From: Parundibacterium terreum
GTDB taxonomy: Bacteria > Pseudomonadota > Gammaproteobacteria > Burkholderiales > Burkholderiaceae_D
Direction of reading: 5' to 3'
DNA length: 64,000 bases
Assembly: GCF_014636315.1 (NCBI RefSeq)
Contig: NZ_BMED01000001.1
Coordinates: 935,941 to 999,940, forward strand
The notes beneath the pieces were generated by a model. It worked only from the letters and a program-made list of their open reading frames with translations, was not told the origin of the DNA and made no database searches. Made by a program: the position numbers and the translations under genes. Positions 8,686-16,389 of this stretch are shown piece after piece. Position 1 is the first letter of the stretch. The number at the start of each line of letters is the position of its first letter.

Positions 8686-9012
8686 ATGACGGCCCTCCGC
8701 CACATCAATGTTGAGATTAAATTTTTTACATCGACAGACGGAGGGCGGTCGTTGCCGGTAAGTCTAAGCGGGGGCAAATATCGTCCGCATTTCAGGGTAA
8801 ATGGTGGCGAATATCTTGGAGTTATTTTTGTTGATGGTCCGCTTGAGCCTGTGGCGCCGGGATGGTCCGGAGCCGCTATTGTTGCTCTTGTCTATGAACC
8901 AGGCGTCGACTATTCGATGTTGAAACCGGGAGTCGCCTTCGACGTATTGGAAGGTGCTAGAGTCGTGGCTTTAGGAAGCGTGCGGAATCACGGGCGGGAC
9001 GAAGGTCTGTAG
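8686..9012 (+). CDS. Small beta-barrel protein, EF-Tu domain III-like
   Basis: A 108-residue protein with an all-beta pattern: NVEIKFFTSTDGGRSLPVSL, YRPHFRVNGGEYLGVIFVDG, PGWSGAAIVALVYEPGVDYS and FDVLEGARVVALGSV. The YRPHF...EYLGV..VDGP arrangement is seen in small proteins related to the EF-Tu C-terminal barrel; no catalytic residue is evident. The function is unknown and the fold is an inference from recalled family patterns. GAGG lies about 10 bases before ATG 8686. It is directly followed by the repeat copy that received the IS1182 element. Confidence 0.7.
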   Translation: MTALRHINVEIKFFTSTDGGRSLPVSLSGGKYRPHFRVNGGEYLGVIFVDGPLEPVAPGWSGAAIVALVYEPGVDYSMLKPGVAFDVLEGARVVALGSVRNHGRDEGL

Positions 9013-9025
9013 CATAAGCATTTGA

Positions 9026-9039
9026 GACCGATAGCGGCC
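9026..9039 (+). repeat. Island repeat copy R5, left half (right half at 10789-10806)
   Basis: The left half ends ...GATAGCGGCC and the right half begins with GGCC then AGAAGCAGTCGTTCGCA. With the IS removed and one GGCC dropped, a full repeat is restored, nearly identical to R4. This shows that the IS arrived after the repeat. Confidence 0.7.
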
Positions 9040-10784
9040 CAGACCGTGTAAAAACGCAGTACTAGAGCAATATCTTAATTTCACCATTTTTCAGCCCTCC
9101 ATGTAAACGGAAATCTTGCAGAACCGTTAAATCGCTATCTCATCCAACGACGAGGCAGCCAGATGACACGATATATCCAGGGAGAACACCGTACCCAAAG
9201 CACGCTGCTTCCAGAACTGCTGGATGACTACGTCACGGAACAGAATCCGGTGCGCGTCATTGATGTATTCGTTGATGAGCTTGACCTGGGCAAGCTCGGC
9301 TTTAGCGGCGCCGCCCCTGCAGCCACCGGCAGACCCGCCTATCACCCTGCCGTGCTGCTGAAGATCTATATCTACGGCTATCTCAACCGCATCCAATCCA
9401 GCCGACGGCTGGAGCGTGAAGCGCAACGCAATGTGGAAGTAATGTGGCTGACCGGCCGCCTGGCGCCCGACTTCAAGACTATCGCCAACTTCCGCAAAGA
9501 CAATGGCACGGCGATTCGCCATGTCTCCCGTGAATTCGTATTGCTGTGCAAGAAGCTGGACCTGTTCCGCGATGCGCTGGTAGCCATCGACGGCAGCAAG
9601 TTCAAGGCCGTCAACAACCGCGACCACAACTTCACCGGCGCTAAGATGAAGCGCCGGATCGCCGAGATAGAAGCCAGCATCAGCCAGTATCTGACCGAGC
9701 TCGACACAGCAGATCGCCAGGAGCCGGAGATAGCGCAATTGCGCAAAGCTCGCCTGCAAGACAAGATTGCCACCCTCAAGAAAGAAATGCAGTCACTGCA
9801 GGACATCGCCGTGCAACTCCAGGATGCGCCAGACAAACAAATCTCCCTGACCGACCCCGATGCCCGCTCCATGAAGACGCGCGGCACCGGCATCGTTGGC
9901 TACAACGTGCAGACCGCCGTGGATGCCAGGCATCACCTCATCGTGGCGCATGAAGTCACCAATATAGGCTCGGACCGGGAACAGCTCTCTTCCATGGCAG
10001 AGCAGGCCCGCACGGCCATGGGAACCGAGAAGCTCATTGTCATTGCCGACCGGGGCTATTTTAAAAGCGAGGAAATCCTTGCCTGCGATCAGGCCGGCAT
10101 CACGACCATTGTCGCCAAATCGGATACTTCCGCTGCCACGGCGCATGGACGGTTCAGCAAGGATGACTTTATCTACGATGCGCAAAACGACGAATATCGC
10201 TGCCCGGCGGGGCAGCGGCTGATTTGGCGCTTCACCACGACTGAGCGTGAATTGCAATTGCACCGTTACTGGAGTTCGCATTGCAAAAGCTGCCTGCTCA
10301 AGGAACAATGTACGCCAGGTCCAGAAAGGCGTATTACCCGATGGGAGAATGAGGATGTGCTGGAGGCCATGCAAAGCCGGCTAGACCATTTCCCGGAAGC
10401 GATGCGCATCCGCCGCCAGACTGTAGAGCACCCGTTTGGTACGATCAAGCTGTGGATGGGTTCGGCACACTTCTTGATGAAGACCTTAAAACGCGTCAAA
10501 ACCGAGATGAGCCTGCACGTGTTGGCGTACAATTTGAAACGCGTGATGCGCATCATCGGGATTGGCCCGCTGATGCAGGCGATGAGGGCCGGATAGGTTT
10601 TTTTGCTGAGAAAACGACGTTGATATGGCGCGCATTGCGGCCGATTTGAGACCGCCATTCCAAAAACGTGGGAGGCGGACAATCGAAAAAACGACGGAAT
10701 ACACGCGCTTCTGAGGGCCTTACAGCGCATCGTCGAATTCGTTATTGCTCATAGCGGCTCAGCTTTACGTTTTTACACGGTCTG
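9040..10784 (+). mobile_element. IS1182-family insertion sequence (complete)
   Basis: A 1745-bp element. The ends are perfect 17-bp inverted repeats, CAGACCGTGTAAAAACG at 9040-9056 and its complement at 10768-10784. Both flanks carry GGCC (9036-9039 and 10785-10788), a 4-bp target duplication. It contains one transposase gene and about 170 bases of non-coding tail. Perfect ends and an intact target duplication point to a recent insertion. Confidence 0.93.
9163..10596 (+). CDS. IS1182 family transposase
   Basis: Transposase of 477 residues. The N-terminal DUF772-type region (YHPAVLLKIYIYGYLNRIQS) is followed by a charged coiled-coil insertion around residues 155-220 and the DDE-like core: AIDGSKFKAVN, VIADRGYFKSEEI and the C-terminal EHPFGTIKLWMG. 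A cysteine cluster (CKSCLLKEQC) lies before the last part. ATG 9163 (MTRYIQGEHR) is the first reasonable start inside the element. The frame is intact. Confidence 0.96.
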   Translation: MTRYIQGEHRTQSTLLPELLDDYVTEQNPVRVIDVFVDELDLGKLGFSGAAPAATGRPAYHPAVLLKIYIYGYLNRIQSSRRLEREAQRNVEVMWLTGRLAPDFKTIANFRKDNGTAIRHVSREFVLLCKKLDLFRDALVAIDGSKFKAVNNRDHNFTGAKMKRRIAEIEASISQYLTELDTADRQEPEIAQLRKARLQDKIATLKKEMQSLQDIAVQLQDAPDKQISLTDPDARSMKTRGTGIVGYNVQTAVDARHHLIVAHEVTNIGSDREQLSSMAEQARTAMGTEKLIVIADRGYFKSEEILACDQAGITTIVAKSDTSAATAHGRFSKDDFIYDAQNDEYRCPAGQRLIWRFTTTERELQLHRYWSSHCKSCLLKEQCTPGPERRITRWENEDVLEAMQSRLDHFPEAMRIRRQTVEHPFGTIKLWMGSAHFLMKTLKRVKTEMSLHVLAYNLKRVMRIIGIGPLMQAMRAG

Positions 10785-10895
10785 GGCCAGAAGCAGTCGT
10801 TCGCATGACTTCGCAATTTAATGCTACACTGACAACTTATTTTGGCCTGTGGCATTGCTTCTCTCCCTAAAATCGAACCGCGAAACTACTCATTA

Positions 10896-11573
10896 ATGTT
10901 GCCCGATAAAACGCCACTTCGTTATTCAGAATGGTTGGGATATGTCTTTGACCGGCCAGTCACTCCGAGCGGCTGGTATTCCGATTCTGAAGATACGGAC
11001 TTCAAAGCCGAAGAAATCGAGGTGGTTGCTCTCGTCACGCACACCTTAGAAAACTGTGGAGCAGACCTCGCCGAATACTCAGACGCGCAGGTCAATCACG
11101 GCCTAAACTATATTTTTGACAGCGCTTGCTCGGATGTAGTCTTTGCGCTGATGAGTGACAGTGTTCCCATCAGCTCGAGACTTCGAGCCATTTCAGCAAT
11201 CAAGTTTCTATATCAGGATTGCTTCGGTCCGAGATGCGCGCCAGTGCTTGGGCACAATAGTGAGCCAGGTGGCAACTCACTAAACTACATTTGCTATATG
11301 CTTTGGGACGTCTCCCCGCTATCGTATTGGGAACGGACCGCAAGTCCCGACAGGGAAATTTTCTATAATGCGGTCGTCGATGTACTTGAAGATGCGCTCA
11401 ATTCCACAAATCCAGCTTGTATAGAGAGTGCGCTCCATGGCCTTGGGCACATTCTAAGCAACCATAACGACCGCGTTACTGGAGTTATTACAGCGTACCA
11501 AAAGCGAAATACGTTCGAGTCTTTGCAACTAAGGTCATACGCGCAGCATGCGAGCGTTGGCAGAATTCAATAA
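10896..11573 (+). CDS. Hypothetical protein
   Basis: A 225-residue soluble protein beginning MLPDKTPLRYSEWLGYVFD. It is mostly helical with acidic stretches (DSEDTDFKAEEIEVVAL) and a later region (YNAVVDVLEDAL...ESALHGLGHIL) that looks like HEAT-type helical repeats. Family not recognised. A TTG at 10842 would extend it by 18 residues, but ATG 10896 looks more natural; neither has a good Shine-Dalgarno. It was probably separated from its upstream repeat (R5) only by the IS1182 insertion and belongs to the island series. Confidence 0.65.
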   Translation: MLPDKTPLRYSEWLGYVFDRPVTPSGWYSDSEDTDFKAEEIEVVALVTHTLENCGADLAEYSDAQVNHGLNYIFDSACSDVVFALMSDSVPISSRLRAISAIKFLYQDCFGPRCAPVLGHNSEPGGNSLNYICYMLWDVSPLSYWERTASPDREIFYNAVVDVLEDALNSTNPACIESALHGLGHILSNHNDRVTGVITAYQKRNTFESLQLRSYAQHASVGRIQ

Positions 11574-11589
11574 CTCGAGGTGTGCGGGG

Positions 11590-11616
11590 CGCTATCGGCC
11601 AAATCCAGTCGTTCAG
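11590..11616 (+). repeat. Island repeat copy R6
   Basis: Core CTATCGGCCAAATCCAGTCG then TTCAGG. It begins 17 bases after the stop of the preceding gene and lies ahead of the small membrane-protein gene. Confidence 0.6.
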
Positions 11617-11682
11617 GATACCAGGCTACTTATTGTGGATTTGCTGGAATCTGCAACACATACCACGGAGAAAATTGAGGTT

Positions 11683-11919
11683 ATGGGACTTGGCTTGTTA
11701 CCGCTGGAGAAAGTTCCAATTTTCGTCTGGAGCTTGCTACTAATTTTATTCGGTGGCTTCCTGTTCGTTAATGAAGACCGGCTTACTTGGGGTCAAGGTC
11801 GGGCGCTGCTGTTGCTCGTAGTGGGTATTTTGGCGCTTGTATATGACCTGCGCAAAAGGCTAGCAGTAAAACCTGTGGAAGATGGCGCGAAGGATGACGC
11901 CAAGTCCACGGACGATTGA
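11683..11919 (+). CDS. Small membrane protein, hypothetical
   Basis: A 78-residue protein with two hydrophobic helices, VPIFVWSLLLILFGGFLFV and RALLLLVVGILALVYDL, and a charged tail (KPVEDGAKDDAKSTDD). Start chosen at ATG 11683 (MGLGLLPLEK), with GAGG just upstream; the same frame is open back to 11548 but overlaps the previous gene and the repeat. Family not recognised. Confidence 0.55.
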   Translation: MGLGLLPLEKVPIFVWSLLLILFGGFLFVNEDRLTWGQGRALLLLVVGILALVYDLRKRLAVKPVEDGAKDDAKSTDD

Positions 11920-11922
11920 GCG

Positions 11923-11952
11923 GGCCGATACCGGCCATGAACAGTCATTTGC
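11923..11952 (+). repeat. Island repeat copy R7
   Basis: Core GATACCGGCCATGAACAGTC then ATTTGCA. It starts four bases after the stop of the small membrane-protein gene and about 75 bases before the next start. Confidence 0.6.
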
Positions 11953-12025
11953 AATAGTAGGTTAGATATTTCCTCTAGAAGCACCAAATGCGACCGAATA
12001 CAAGGGCACGTAAAAAAGGACAATA

Positions 12026-12451
12026 ATGCAGGGTTGTATTAAAGAAATTGCTGTCGACGGCTATGAACGGCTTCTGACATTGCAAAGTAAAAATGAAACG
12101 TTGCGGTGCACCTACATTGACCCACACGAATATCTAGAACCTGGGGAGACGTCTAAGCTTCTTACAGTCGACGAGACCATTTATTTTTCTTTGGCGCTGA
12201 ATTTCGTAACGGCTTATGAACTAGCCGAACCTGGAATTCAACGTAGGATTACTCAAGACCTTCACGATTCTCCGCACGCAATAGTCATTGGTGAGATTGT
12301 AGAGAAATTGAACTACGACTCTTACTTATTGTCCATTAACGACGACCTTCGAATTGCAGTGGAATTTGAGGAAAATGTTGAACTGAAGGTTGCCGATTAT
12401 ATTTGTGTAGCCGGCGAGTTGACAGTCGAACGGGAGCCTAATTTTCGATAG
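12026..12451 (+). CDS. Hypothetical protein
   Basis: A 141-residue acidic soluble protein beginning MQGCIKEIAVDGYERLL. Alternating short hydrophobic and charged stretches suggest a beta-rich fold, with IVIGEIVEKLNYDSYLLSI and IRVAVEF-like strands toward the end. A good AAGGA sits 6 bases before ATG 12026. Family not recognised. It is bounded by repeats R7 and R8 in the island. Confidence 0.65.
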   Translation: MQGCIKEIAVDGYERLLTLQSKNETLRCTYIDPHEYLEPGETSKLLTVDETIYFSLALNFVTAYELAEPGIQRRITQDLHDSPHAIVIGEIVEKLNYDSYLLSINDDLRIAVEFEENVELKVADYICVAGELTVEREPNFR

Positions 12452-12572
12452 CGTTAATGTATTTTCATAGTAACCCTTTGACTCGCACGAGGTATGGGAA
12501 TCCTCTCAAACTACAATAGCGCTACTTTGATTCAATTTATTGGAGTGAAAATTTCTTCGTAAGTTGTTTATC

Positions 12573-12616
12573 GAATGACCGCTTTAGAGAAAATTGTACT
12601 TCCGCTTTTGGGGCGG
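12573..12616 (+). repeat. TCCGCTTT-type repeat, copy 1
   Basis: A 44-bp segment with GAATGACCGCTTTAGAGAAA and then ACTTCCGCTTTTGGGGCGG. It closely resembles a second copy at 15175-15217. Each copy itself contains two versions of the motif (A/T)CCGCTTT. Copy 1 runs directly into island repeat R8. Confidence 0.5.
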
Positions 12617-12641
12617 CAGCCGGCCAACTCCGGTCATTGGA
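12617..12641 (+). repeat. Island repeat copy R8
   Basis: Core CAGCCGGCCAACTCCGGTC then ATTGG, with the hairpin CCGG..CCGG. It lies about 57 bases before the GTG start of the next gene. Confidence 0.55.
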
Positions 12642-12697
12642 CTGGTTGCGTTACAGACCGCCCATTTCATGTTATGTTGCCTAGGGGTTATTGAACG

Positions 12698-13123
12698 GTG
12701 GAAGATAAAATAATTGTCGGAAAAATCTCCGAAGCACTAATCAATCTTGAGGAGAAAGGCGAGCTTGTTCTCACAACCAGTTCCCTGGATACGGTAGCAA
12801 GGTTCGTCTTTCACTCAGCGCTAGAATCATGGTTCGACGAAATCAGAAAAAGTGAAGAGCCAATCGAATGCACAATTCCATATCTTTTGGAGCAAACAGT
12901 CTTGGAAGTTGCAGCTAGGTTTGCAGTACAAAATGGGCGCGCTACGGAGATTGTAAATTCTTACTATAACGAATGGTTTAACAGCCGTACCATGAAAGAA
13001 ATAGCGGAAATTTATTGGCATGAAACGCCTCGCGAAATGGCCGGTAGAGCTTATTACCGCATTGTGCTTGGTAAACCAGATAATCGGGACCTCGAATATT
13101 TAGAATGGCGCAAAAGCCATTAA
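12698..13123 (+). CDS. Hypothetical protein
   Basis: A 141-residue, mostly helical acidic protein starting at GTG 12698 (MEDKIIVGKISEALINLEEK), with AGGGG about 10 bases upstream. It carries several aromatic-rich helices (YYNEWFNSRTMKEIAEIYWH). Family not recognised. It shares the orientation and repeat-bounded context of the other island genes. Confidence 0.65.
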   Translation: MEDKIIVGKISEALINLEEKGELVLTTSSLDTVARFVFHSALESWFDEIRKSEEPIECTIPYLLEQTVLEVAARFAVQNGRATEIVNSYYNEWFNSRTMKEIAEIYWHETPREMAGRAYYRIVLGKPDNRDLEYLEWRKSH

Positions 13124-13140
13124 CGCTGATAAGCATCGGC

Positions 13141-13170
13141 TCAAACCGGCCAATTGCAGCCGCCCATGTT
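13141..13170 (+). repeat. Island repeat copy R9
   Basis: Core AACCGGCCAATTGCAGCCG inside the larger inverted pair CGGCT...AGCCG (13137-13162). It is followed by ATGTTATATTG, which could serve as a -10 promoter element for the next gene; the tail after R8 (ATGTTATGTTG) is very similar. Confidence 0.6.
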
Positions 13171-13207
13171 ATATTGATAATTCTTGATATATAACGCTTT
13201 AGGCCAT

Positions 13208-13576
13208 ATGCAAATTCGACCGTTCCCCTGGAAGTCACTTTTACTGGCTCCTTTCGCTAGCGTTCCTGCCTTGACGATTGCTGGCTTGGGAAGTTCCGAT
13301 GCGGGCGCGGCATCAGACTTTGGTTGGGGAATTTTCTTTGGGCTTCTGCTGGCGGTTCCAGCTTCCTTTGTGGGCATGCTGCTTATCGGTGTCCCGATTT
13401 TCTTGATTTTGCGACCTTACAGGTACGCGCTCATGCTGGCTACTTGTGCAGCTGGCTTTGCTATACCGTTTCTCATGTTTTTCGGAGATGCTCCTTTAAG
13501 AACAACTTTTGGGGCAGTTGCTTCAGGCGTCGCTGTGGCTGCAGCTGCATATTTTTTACGTCCACGTAATGCCTGA
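13208..13576 (+). CDS. Small multi-pass membrane protein, hypothetical
   Basis: A 122-residue protein with about four hydrophobic segments: LLLAPFASVPALTIAGLG, WGIFFGLLLAVPASFVGML, YALMLATCAAGFAIPFLMFF and FGAVASGVAVAAAAYFL. ATG 13208 (MQIRPFPWKS) is preferred to an upstream TTG at 13184. Family not recognised. The gene lies between repeats R9 and R10 of the island. Confidence 0.6.
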   Translation: MQIRPFPWKSLLLAPFASVPALTIAGLGSSDAGAASDFGWGIFFGLLLAVPASFVGMLLIGVPIFLILRPYRYALMLATCAAGFAIPFLMFFGDAPLRTTFGAVASGVAVAAAAYFLRPRNA

Positions 13577-13651
13577 CCACTTAACCAACCAGACGGCTCA
13601 TGCGTTGTGCGTGGCAGCCGCCGAGTATCGCAAACGTTAAAATGTTGGCAG

Positions 13652-13676
13652 AAGCCGGCCAATCGCAGAACATAGG
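13652..13676 (+). repeat. Island repeat copy R10
   Basis: Core AAGCCGGCCAATCGCAGAAC then ATAGG. It follows the membrane-protein gene by about 75 bases and is followed by a degraded coding fragment rather than an intact gene. Confidence 0.55.
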
Positions 13677-13700
13677 GCTGCGCAATGTATTCGGCGTTGG

Positions 13701-13814
13701 TGCGACCCTGCTTATGAGGTTAATCCACCTTTTGAGGATTGGGAGGCCGAGCTATTTGCCCCACCGTCAATTCACGATATCAAGCCCTGGCCGACTGGGG
13801 TAACTCCAAAATGA
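13701..13814 (+). pseudogene. Short coding remnant upstream of the DUF4291 gene
   Basis: An in-frame stretch reads CDPAYEVNPPFEDWEAELF and continues APPSIHDIKPWPTGVTPK before a stop. The proline- and tryptophan-rich text looks like real protein, but there is no start codon in frame. A nearby ATG at 13685 reads in another frame, so a frameshift is possible. Family not recognised. Confidence 0.35.
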
Positions 13815-13826
13815 TACGCCGCGACC

Positions 13827-14429
13827 ATGGAAAATCGACATTCAAGTGAATCGGAAGTCCCCCTACGGCAAATTCGAGCCACGTATAACGAGGACACAAT
13901 TCGCGTATACCAAGCCTACTCAGATGCGATAGCAGACGCCGCACTTTCGACGGGAACATTTTCCTCGCCGCCATTTAAAATGGAGCGTATGACATGGATA
14001 AAGCCATCGTTTCTATGGATGATGTATCGCTCTGGATGGGGGTTCAAAGACGAAGGGCAAAGACGGATTTTGGCGATTGATATCACCAGAGCAGGATTTG
14101 AATGGGCTCTACAACACGGCTGCTTGAGCCATGCAGATGAGGCTCTTAGCAAGGAAGAATGGACGGCAAAAAAAATGTCATTTCCGGTTCGTATTCAATG
14201 GGACCCGGAACGCAACCTGCTTCTAGAGCCACAAGCACATAGAACGATTCAAATTGGCTTGAGCAAAGAAGCGGTTACTATGTATGTGCAGCAATGGATT
14301 ACGCGTATAAGCGACGTAACGGCGTTAGCGCATTCCATTCACTCGCTGGTGGACTCTAGGAGATTTGAAGAGGCAAATCAGAAGTTGCCACAAGAGCGTC
14401 CGTACGTTGTTAGCGGCGGAGTCGAATAG
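13827..14429 (+). CDS. DUF4291 family protein
   Basis: A 200-residue protein with the full DUF4291 signature: RQIRATYNEDTIRVYQAYSD, then PPFKMERMTWIKPSFLWMMY, GWGFKDEGQRRILAIDITR, FEWALQHGCLSH, PVRIQWDPERN, RTIQIGLSKEAV and a closing ERPYVV. The family is widespread and uncharacterised; it recalls nucleotide-binding or ADP-ribosylation-related folds only by loose analogy. Length matches the family. ATG 13827 has no strong ribosome site. Of all the island genes it is the clearest family match. Confidence 0.93.
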   Translation: MENRHSSESEVPLRQIRATYNEDTIRVYQAYSDAIADAALSTGTFSSPPFKMERMTWIKPSFLWMMYRSGWGFKDEGQRRILAIDITRAGFEWALQHGCLSHADEALSKEEWTAKKMSFPVRIQWDPERNLLLEPQAHRTIQIGLSKEAVTMYVQQWITRISDVTALAHSIHSLVDSRRFEEANQKLPQERPYVVSGGVE

Positions 14430-14443
14430 CGGCGTAAGGAACG

Positions 14444-14468
14444 ACCCGGCCAGCAGCGGCCGTGTAGC
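14444..14468 (+). repeat. Island repeat copy R11
   Basis: Core ACCCGGCCAGCAGCGGCCG then TGTAGC, with the hairpin CGGCC-AGCAG-CGGCCG. It begins 14 bases after the DUF4291 stop and precedes the last island gene. Confidence 0.55.
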
Positions 14469-14510
14469 TGTTTTAATGTATTTTTCTTCGCGCGAAGTAC
14501 CCTTAATATC

Positions 14511-15026
14511 ATGAGCCACTGCTACATAGAGTTTGTACCAAAAGATGAAAAGTCCCTGCGCCGAACGTCGGAATTGTTTGCAATGCTTAAGGTTGCCAAA
14601 GACGCCGATGAAGCCCTAGATGATTCCCGTTTTGTAGATTATTTTACTGAGACTGAAAGAGCGTACTTCTGGAGTCCGTCGACAGAGGAACAAAGAGAAT
14701 GGAATAACGAATGGTTTTCCACGCCTATCGAAATTCGACACTCCCCAAAAATGCTTACGCCCCAGTGGCACCTTGAATCCATGCTAGATGCTTTCTCGAA
14801 CGGCGACTATCAGCTCATCGCCATTCAAGACAAAAATGGCAAATACCAATTGGCATTTAATCCGCACGGCTACCCATACGGAGGCACCGGTTGCATGGTG
14901 GCTTTTCTTGAATGTTTTGGGCATTCAATTGTCGGGATTGAGGATGGCACCGGCTATGAAAAATATACTCCACAAACCAAGTTCTGGAAGTCAAAGCAAA
15001 AGAATAGGTGGCAATTTTGGCGCTAA
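14511..15026 (+). CDS. Hypothetical protein
   Basis: A 171-residue soluble protein. It begins MSHCYIEFVPKDEKSLRRTS, has an acidic helical middle (TETERAYFWSPSTEEQREWN) and a compact second half with YQLIAIQDKNGKYQLAFNP and PYGGTGCMVAFLECFG, and ends KNRWQFWR. Such small acidic proteins in variable regions are sometimes immunity proteins, but nothing here proves that. ATG 14511 lacks a clear Shine-Dalgarno. It is the last gene of the same-strand island series. Confidence 0.65.
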   Translation: MSHCYIEFVPKDEKSLRRTSELFAMLKVAKDADEALDDSRFVDYFTETERAYFWSPSTEEQREWNNEWFSTPIEIRHSPKMLTPQWHLESMLDAFSNGDYQLIAIQDKNGKYQLAFNPHGYPYGGTGCMVAFLECFGHSIVGIEDGTGYEKYTPQTKFWKSKQKNRWQFWR

Positions 15027-15378
15027 GCCTAACCCCAGAACACTCATCCAAATACATTTCGCTAGCGGCTGAATAAATGCGCTTGTTTTCCCAAAAAAAG
15101 CCCGCTTTCAGGGAGAACAGAATGTCCGCAGCGGAGCGATTCTGAAGCTCGCAAAATTGATTTAATGGAACTGTGAATGTCCGCTTTGGAGAAGCGTGAA
15201 CTTCCGCTTTGGGGCGACAAGAGACATACAAGCACGTCTGCCATCGACAAAATCCAACCAAGAACAACTCTTTTATAGAAATTTTTTGTCAAAACTGCCT
15301 CGCGAATGCTCGCAACTCGACGTTGCAAGCCTTAACTGAGAAACGTTTCTGGCGATCTCTGAATATATTTTGGGCCTG
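15027..15378. other. Intergenic stretch, right edge of the island
   Basis: About 350 bases without a convincing gene. It contains CGCTAGCGGCTGA at 15060-15072, reminiscent of an island-repeat half, and the second TCCGCTTT-type repeat. The following gene is on the opposite strand and of ordinary chromosomal character. Confidence 0.45.
15175..15217 (+). repeat. TCCGCTTT-type repeat, copy 2
   Basis: GAATGTCCGCTTTGGAGAAG followed by ACTTCCGCTTTGGGGCGA, matching the copy at 12573-12616 across its length with a few changes. A partial third copy (GAATGTCCGCAGCGGAG) lies just upstream at about 15119-15135. Confidence 0.55.
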
Positions 15379-16068
15379 CTAAGCACTCACCTTCGCCGGC
15401 CACGCAAGAAATTGCTGCCACAAAGGCACATCGGCGATGAAGCCCATGCAGATGTGCATCACTACAAACACTGCCAGCGTGGCAGGAAATGGCAGGCGCA
15501 CCTGCTTTAGGCGATAGTCGTTCAAGATCAGCAGCACCAAGATGATTTCCGAGGTCAGCGTGGCGATATGGATCATCATGCTGAAGCTCATCGGGTACGG
15601 CCAGGCGAAGGAAATCAGGCGGGGTATCGCCGGCGGCAACAACACTAGCGCCGTGGCGGACATGTAGCGCGCATGCAATTGCACGCTTTTCTTGTGGCGT
15701 ATCGCCATAAAAAACAGCCAGGAAAACAGCAGCAGCGAAACCACATCATAGAAGGTCAGCTTGGCGCGCATCGTCGGCGGAAAATGATCCGGCTGCGCCA
15801 GCATCACAAACCCCACCACAAAACCGCTGACCACCAGTAGCGGCGCCAGCACATAGGCTAGCTTGCCGGTCTGGCGATGGATCGCGAGTTTCTTTGTCCG
15901 CACCAGCCAGGCCTGCAGTATCAGCAGGCAGACCCAGGCAGTCGCCGCGACCCCATGCACAAGGTGCGGAGAATGATTGGTCAGCGGATGAGAAAAGAAG
16001 GATCTCCAGAAGCCGGCAATACAGATTACCAGCACGGATGAAAAATACAGGTAGGCACGGGGATACAT
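15379..16068 (-). CDS. Multi-pass integral membrane protein, hypothetical
   Basis: A 229-residue inner-membrane protein with about six to seven hydrophobic helices. Several histidines sit at helix ends (SPHLVHGVAATAW, AIHRQTGKLAY, QLHARYMSATAL), as in small haem-binding or DUF2306-like membrane proteins; that relation is a guess. ATG 16068 (MYPRAYLYFS) follows AAGGGA with good spacing, so the in-frame extension to 16140 is rejected. No operon partner. Confidence 0.75.
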   Translation of the reverse strand: MYPRAYLYFSSVLVICIAGFWRSFFSHPLTNHSPHLVHGVAATAWVCLLILQAWLVRTKKLAIHRQTGKLAYVLAPLLVVSGFVVGFVMLAQPDHFPPTMRAKLTFYDVVSLLLFSWLFFMAIRHKKSVQLHARYMSATALVLLPPAIPRLISFAWPYPMSFSMMIHIATLTSEIILVLLILNDYRLKQVRLPFPATLAVFVVMHICMGFIADVPLWQQFLAWPAKVSA

Positions 16069-16389
16069 GAGATTTCCCTTTATGAGCGAACGGCTGGATA
16101 TGCTGGATGATCGGGCAGAGTGCGGGTAGTGCCTCCCCATGTCTTAAGCATGGGTTGGGCCTGGCGCAAAAACACAGTATCAGATACTTGTTTTTTTGGC
16201 AAATAGTTGTTGTTTTTGGTAGCTAGGGGCGTTACCTCATGACTGCAGACCGGTAGCGCCCCCTCTGCTGAAGCAAGACCAGCGCACCTTGAGTGCCTTC
16301 CTGGAAAAGCTGACCGGCATGCCCGCCACTACCAGGGCCTGGAACACCATAGTGCGGCTGGTGGATAAGTACAAAACGGGAGTGCCGTC
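16069..16389. other. Intergenic stretch with a small palindrome
   Basis: It holds the promoter region of the membrane-protein gene. A 13-bp palindrome AGTATCAGATACT lies at 16176-16188, with half-sites like those of the regulatory block at 24.0, 27.3 and 32.6 kb. Near 16270-16390 a start-less plus frame reads LKQDQRTLSAFLEKLTGMPA, which may be a gene remnant, but I do not trust it enough to call it. Confidence 0.35.

Noticed and set aside
5900-15300. Calling the island a true integron cassette array
   Set aside because: The repeats lack convincing RYYYAAC...GTTRRRY core sites and no integrase gene is in the window, so the observation is kept as a cassette-like array only.
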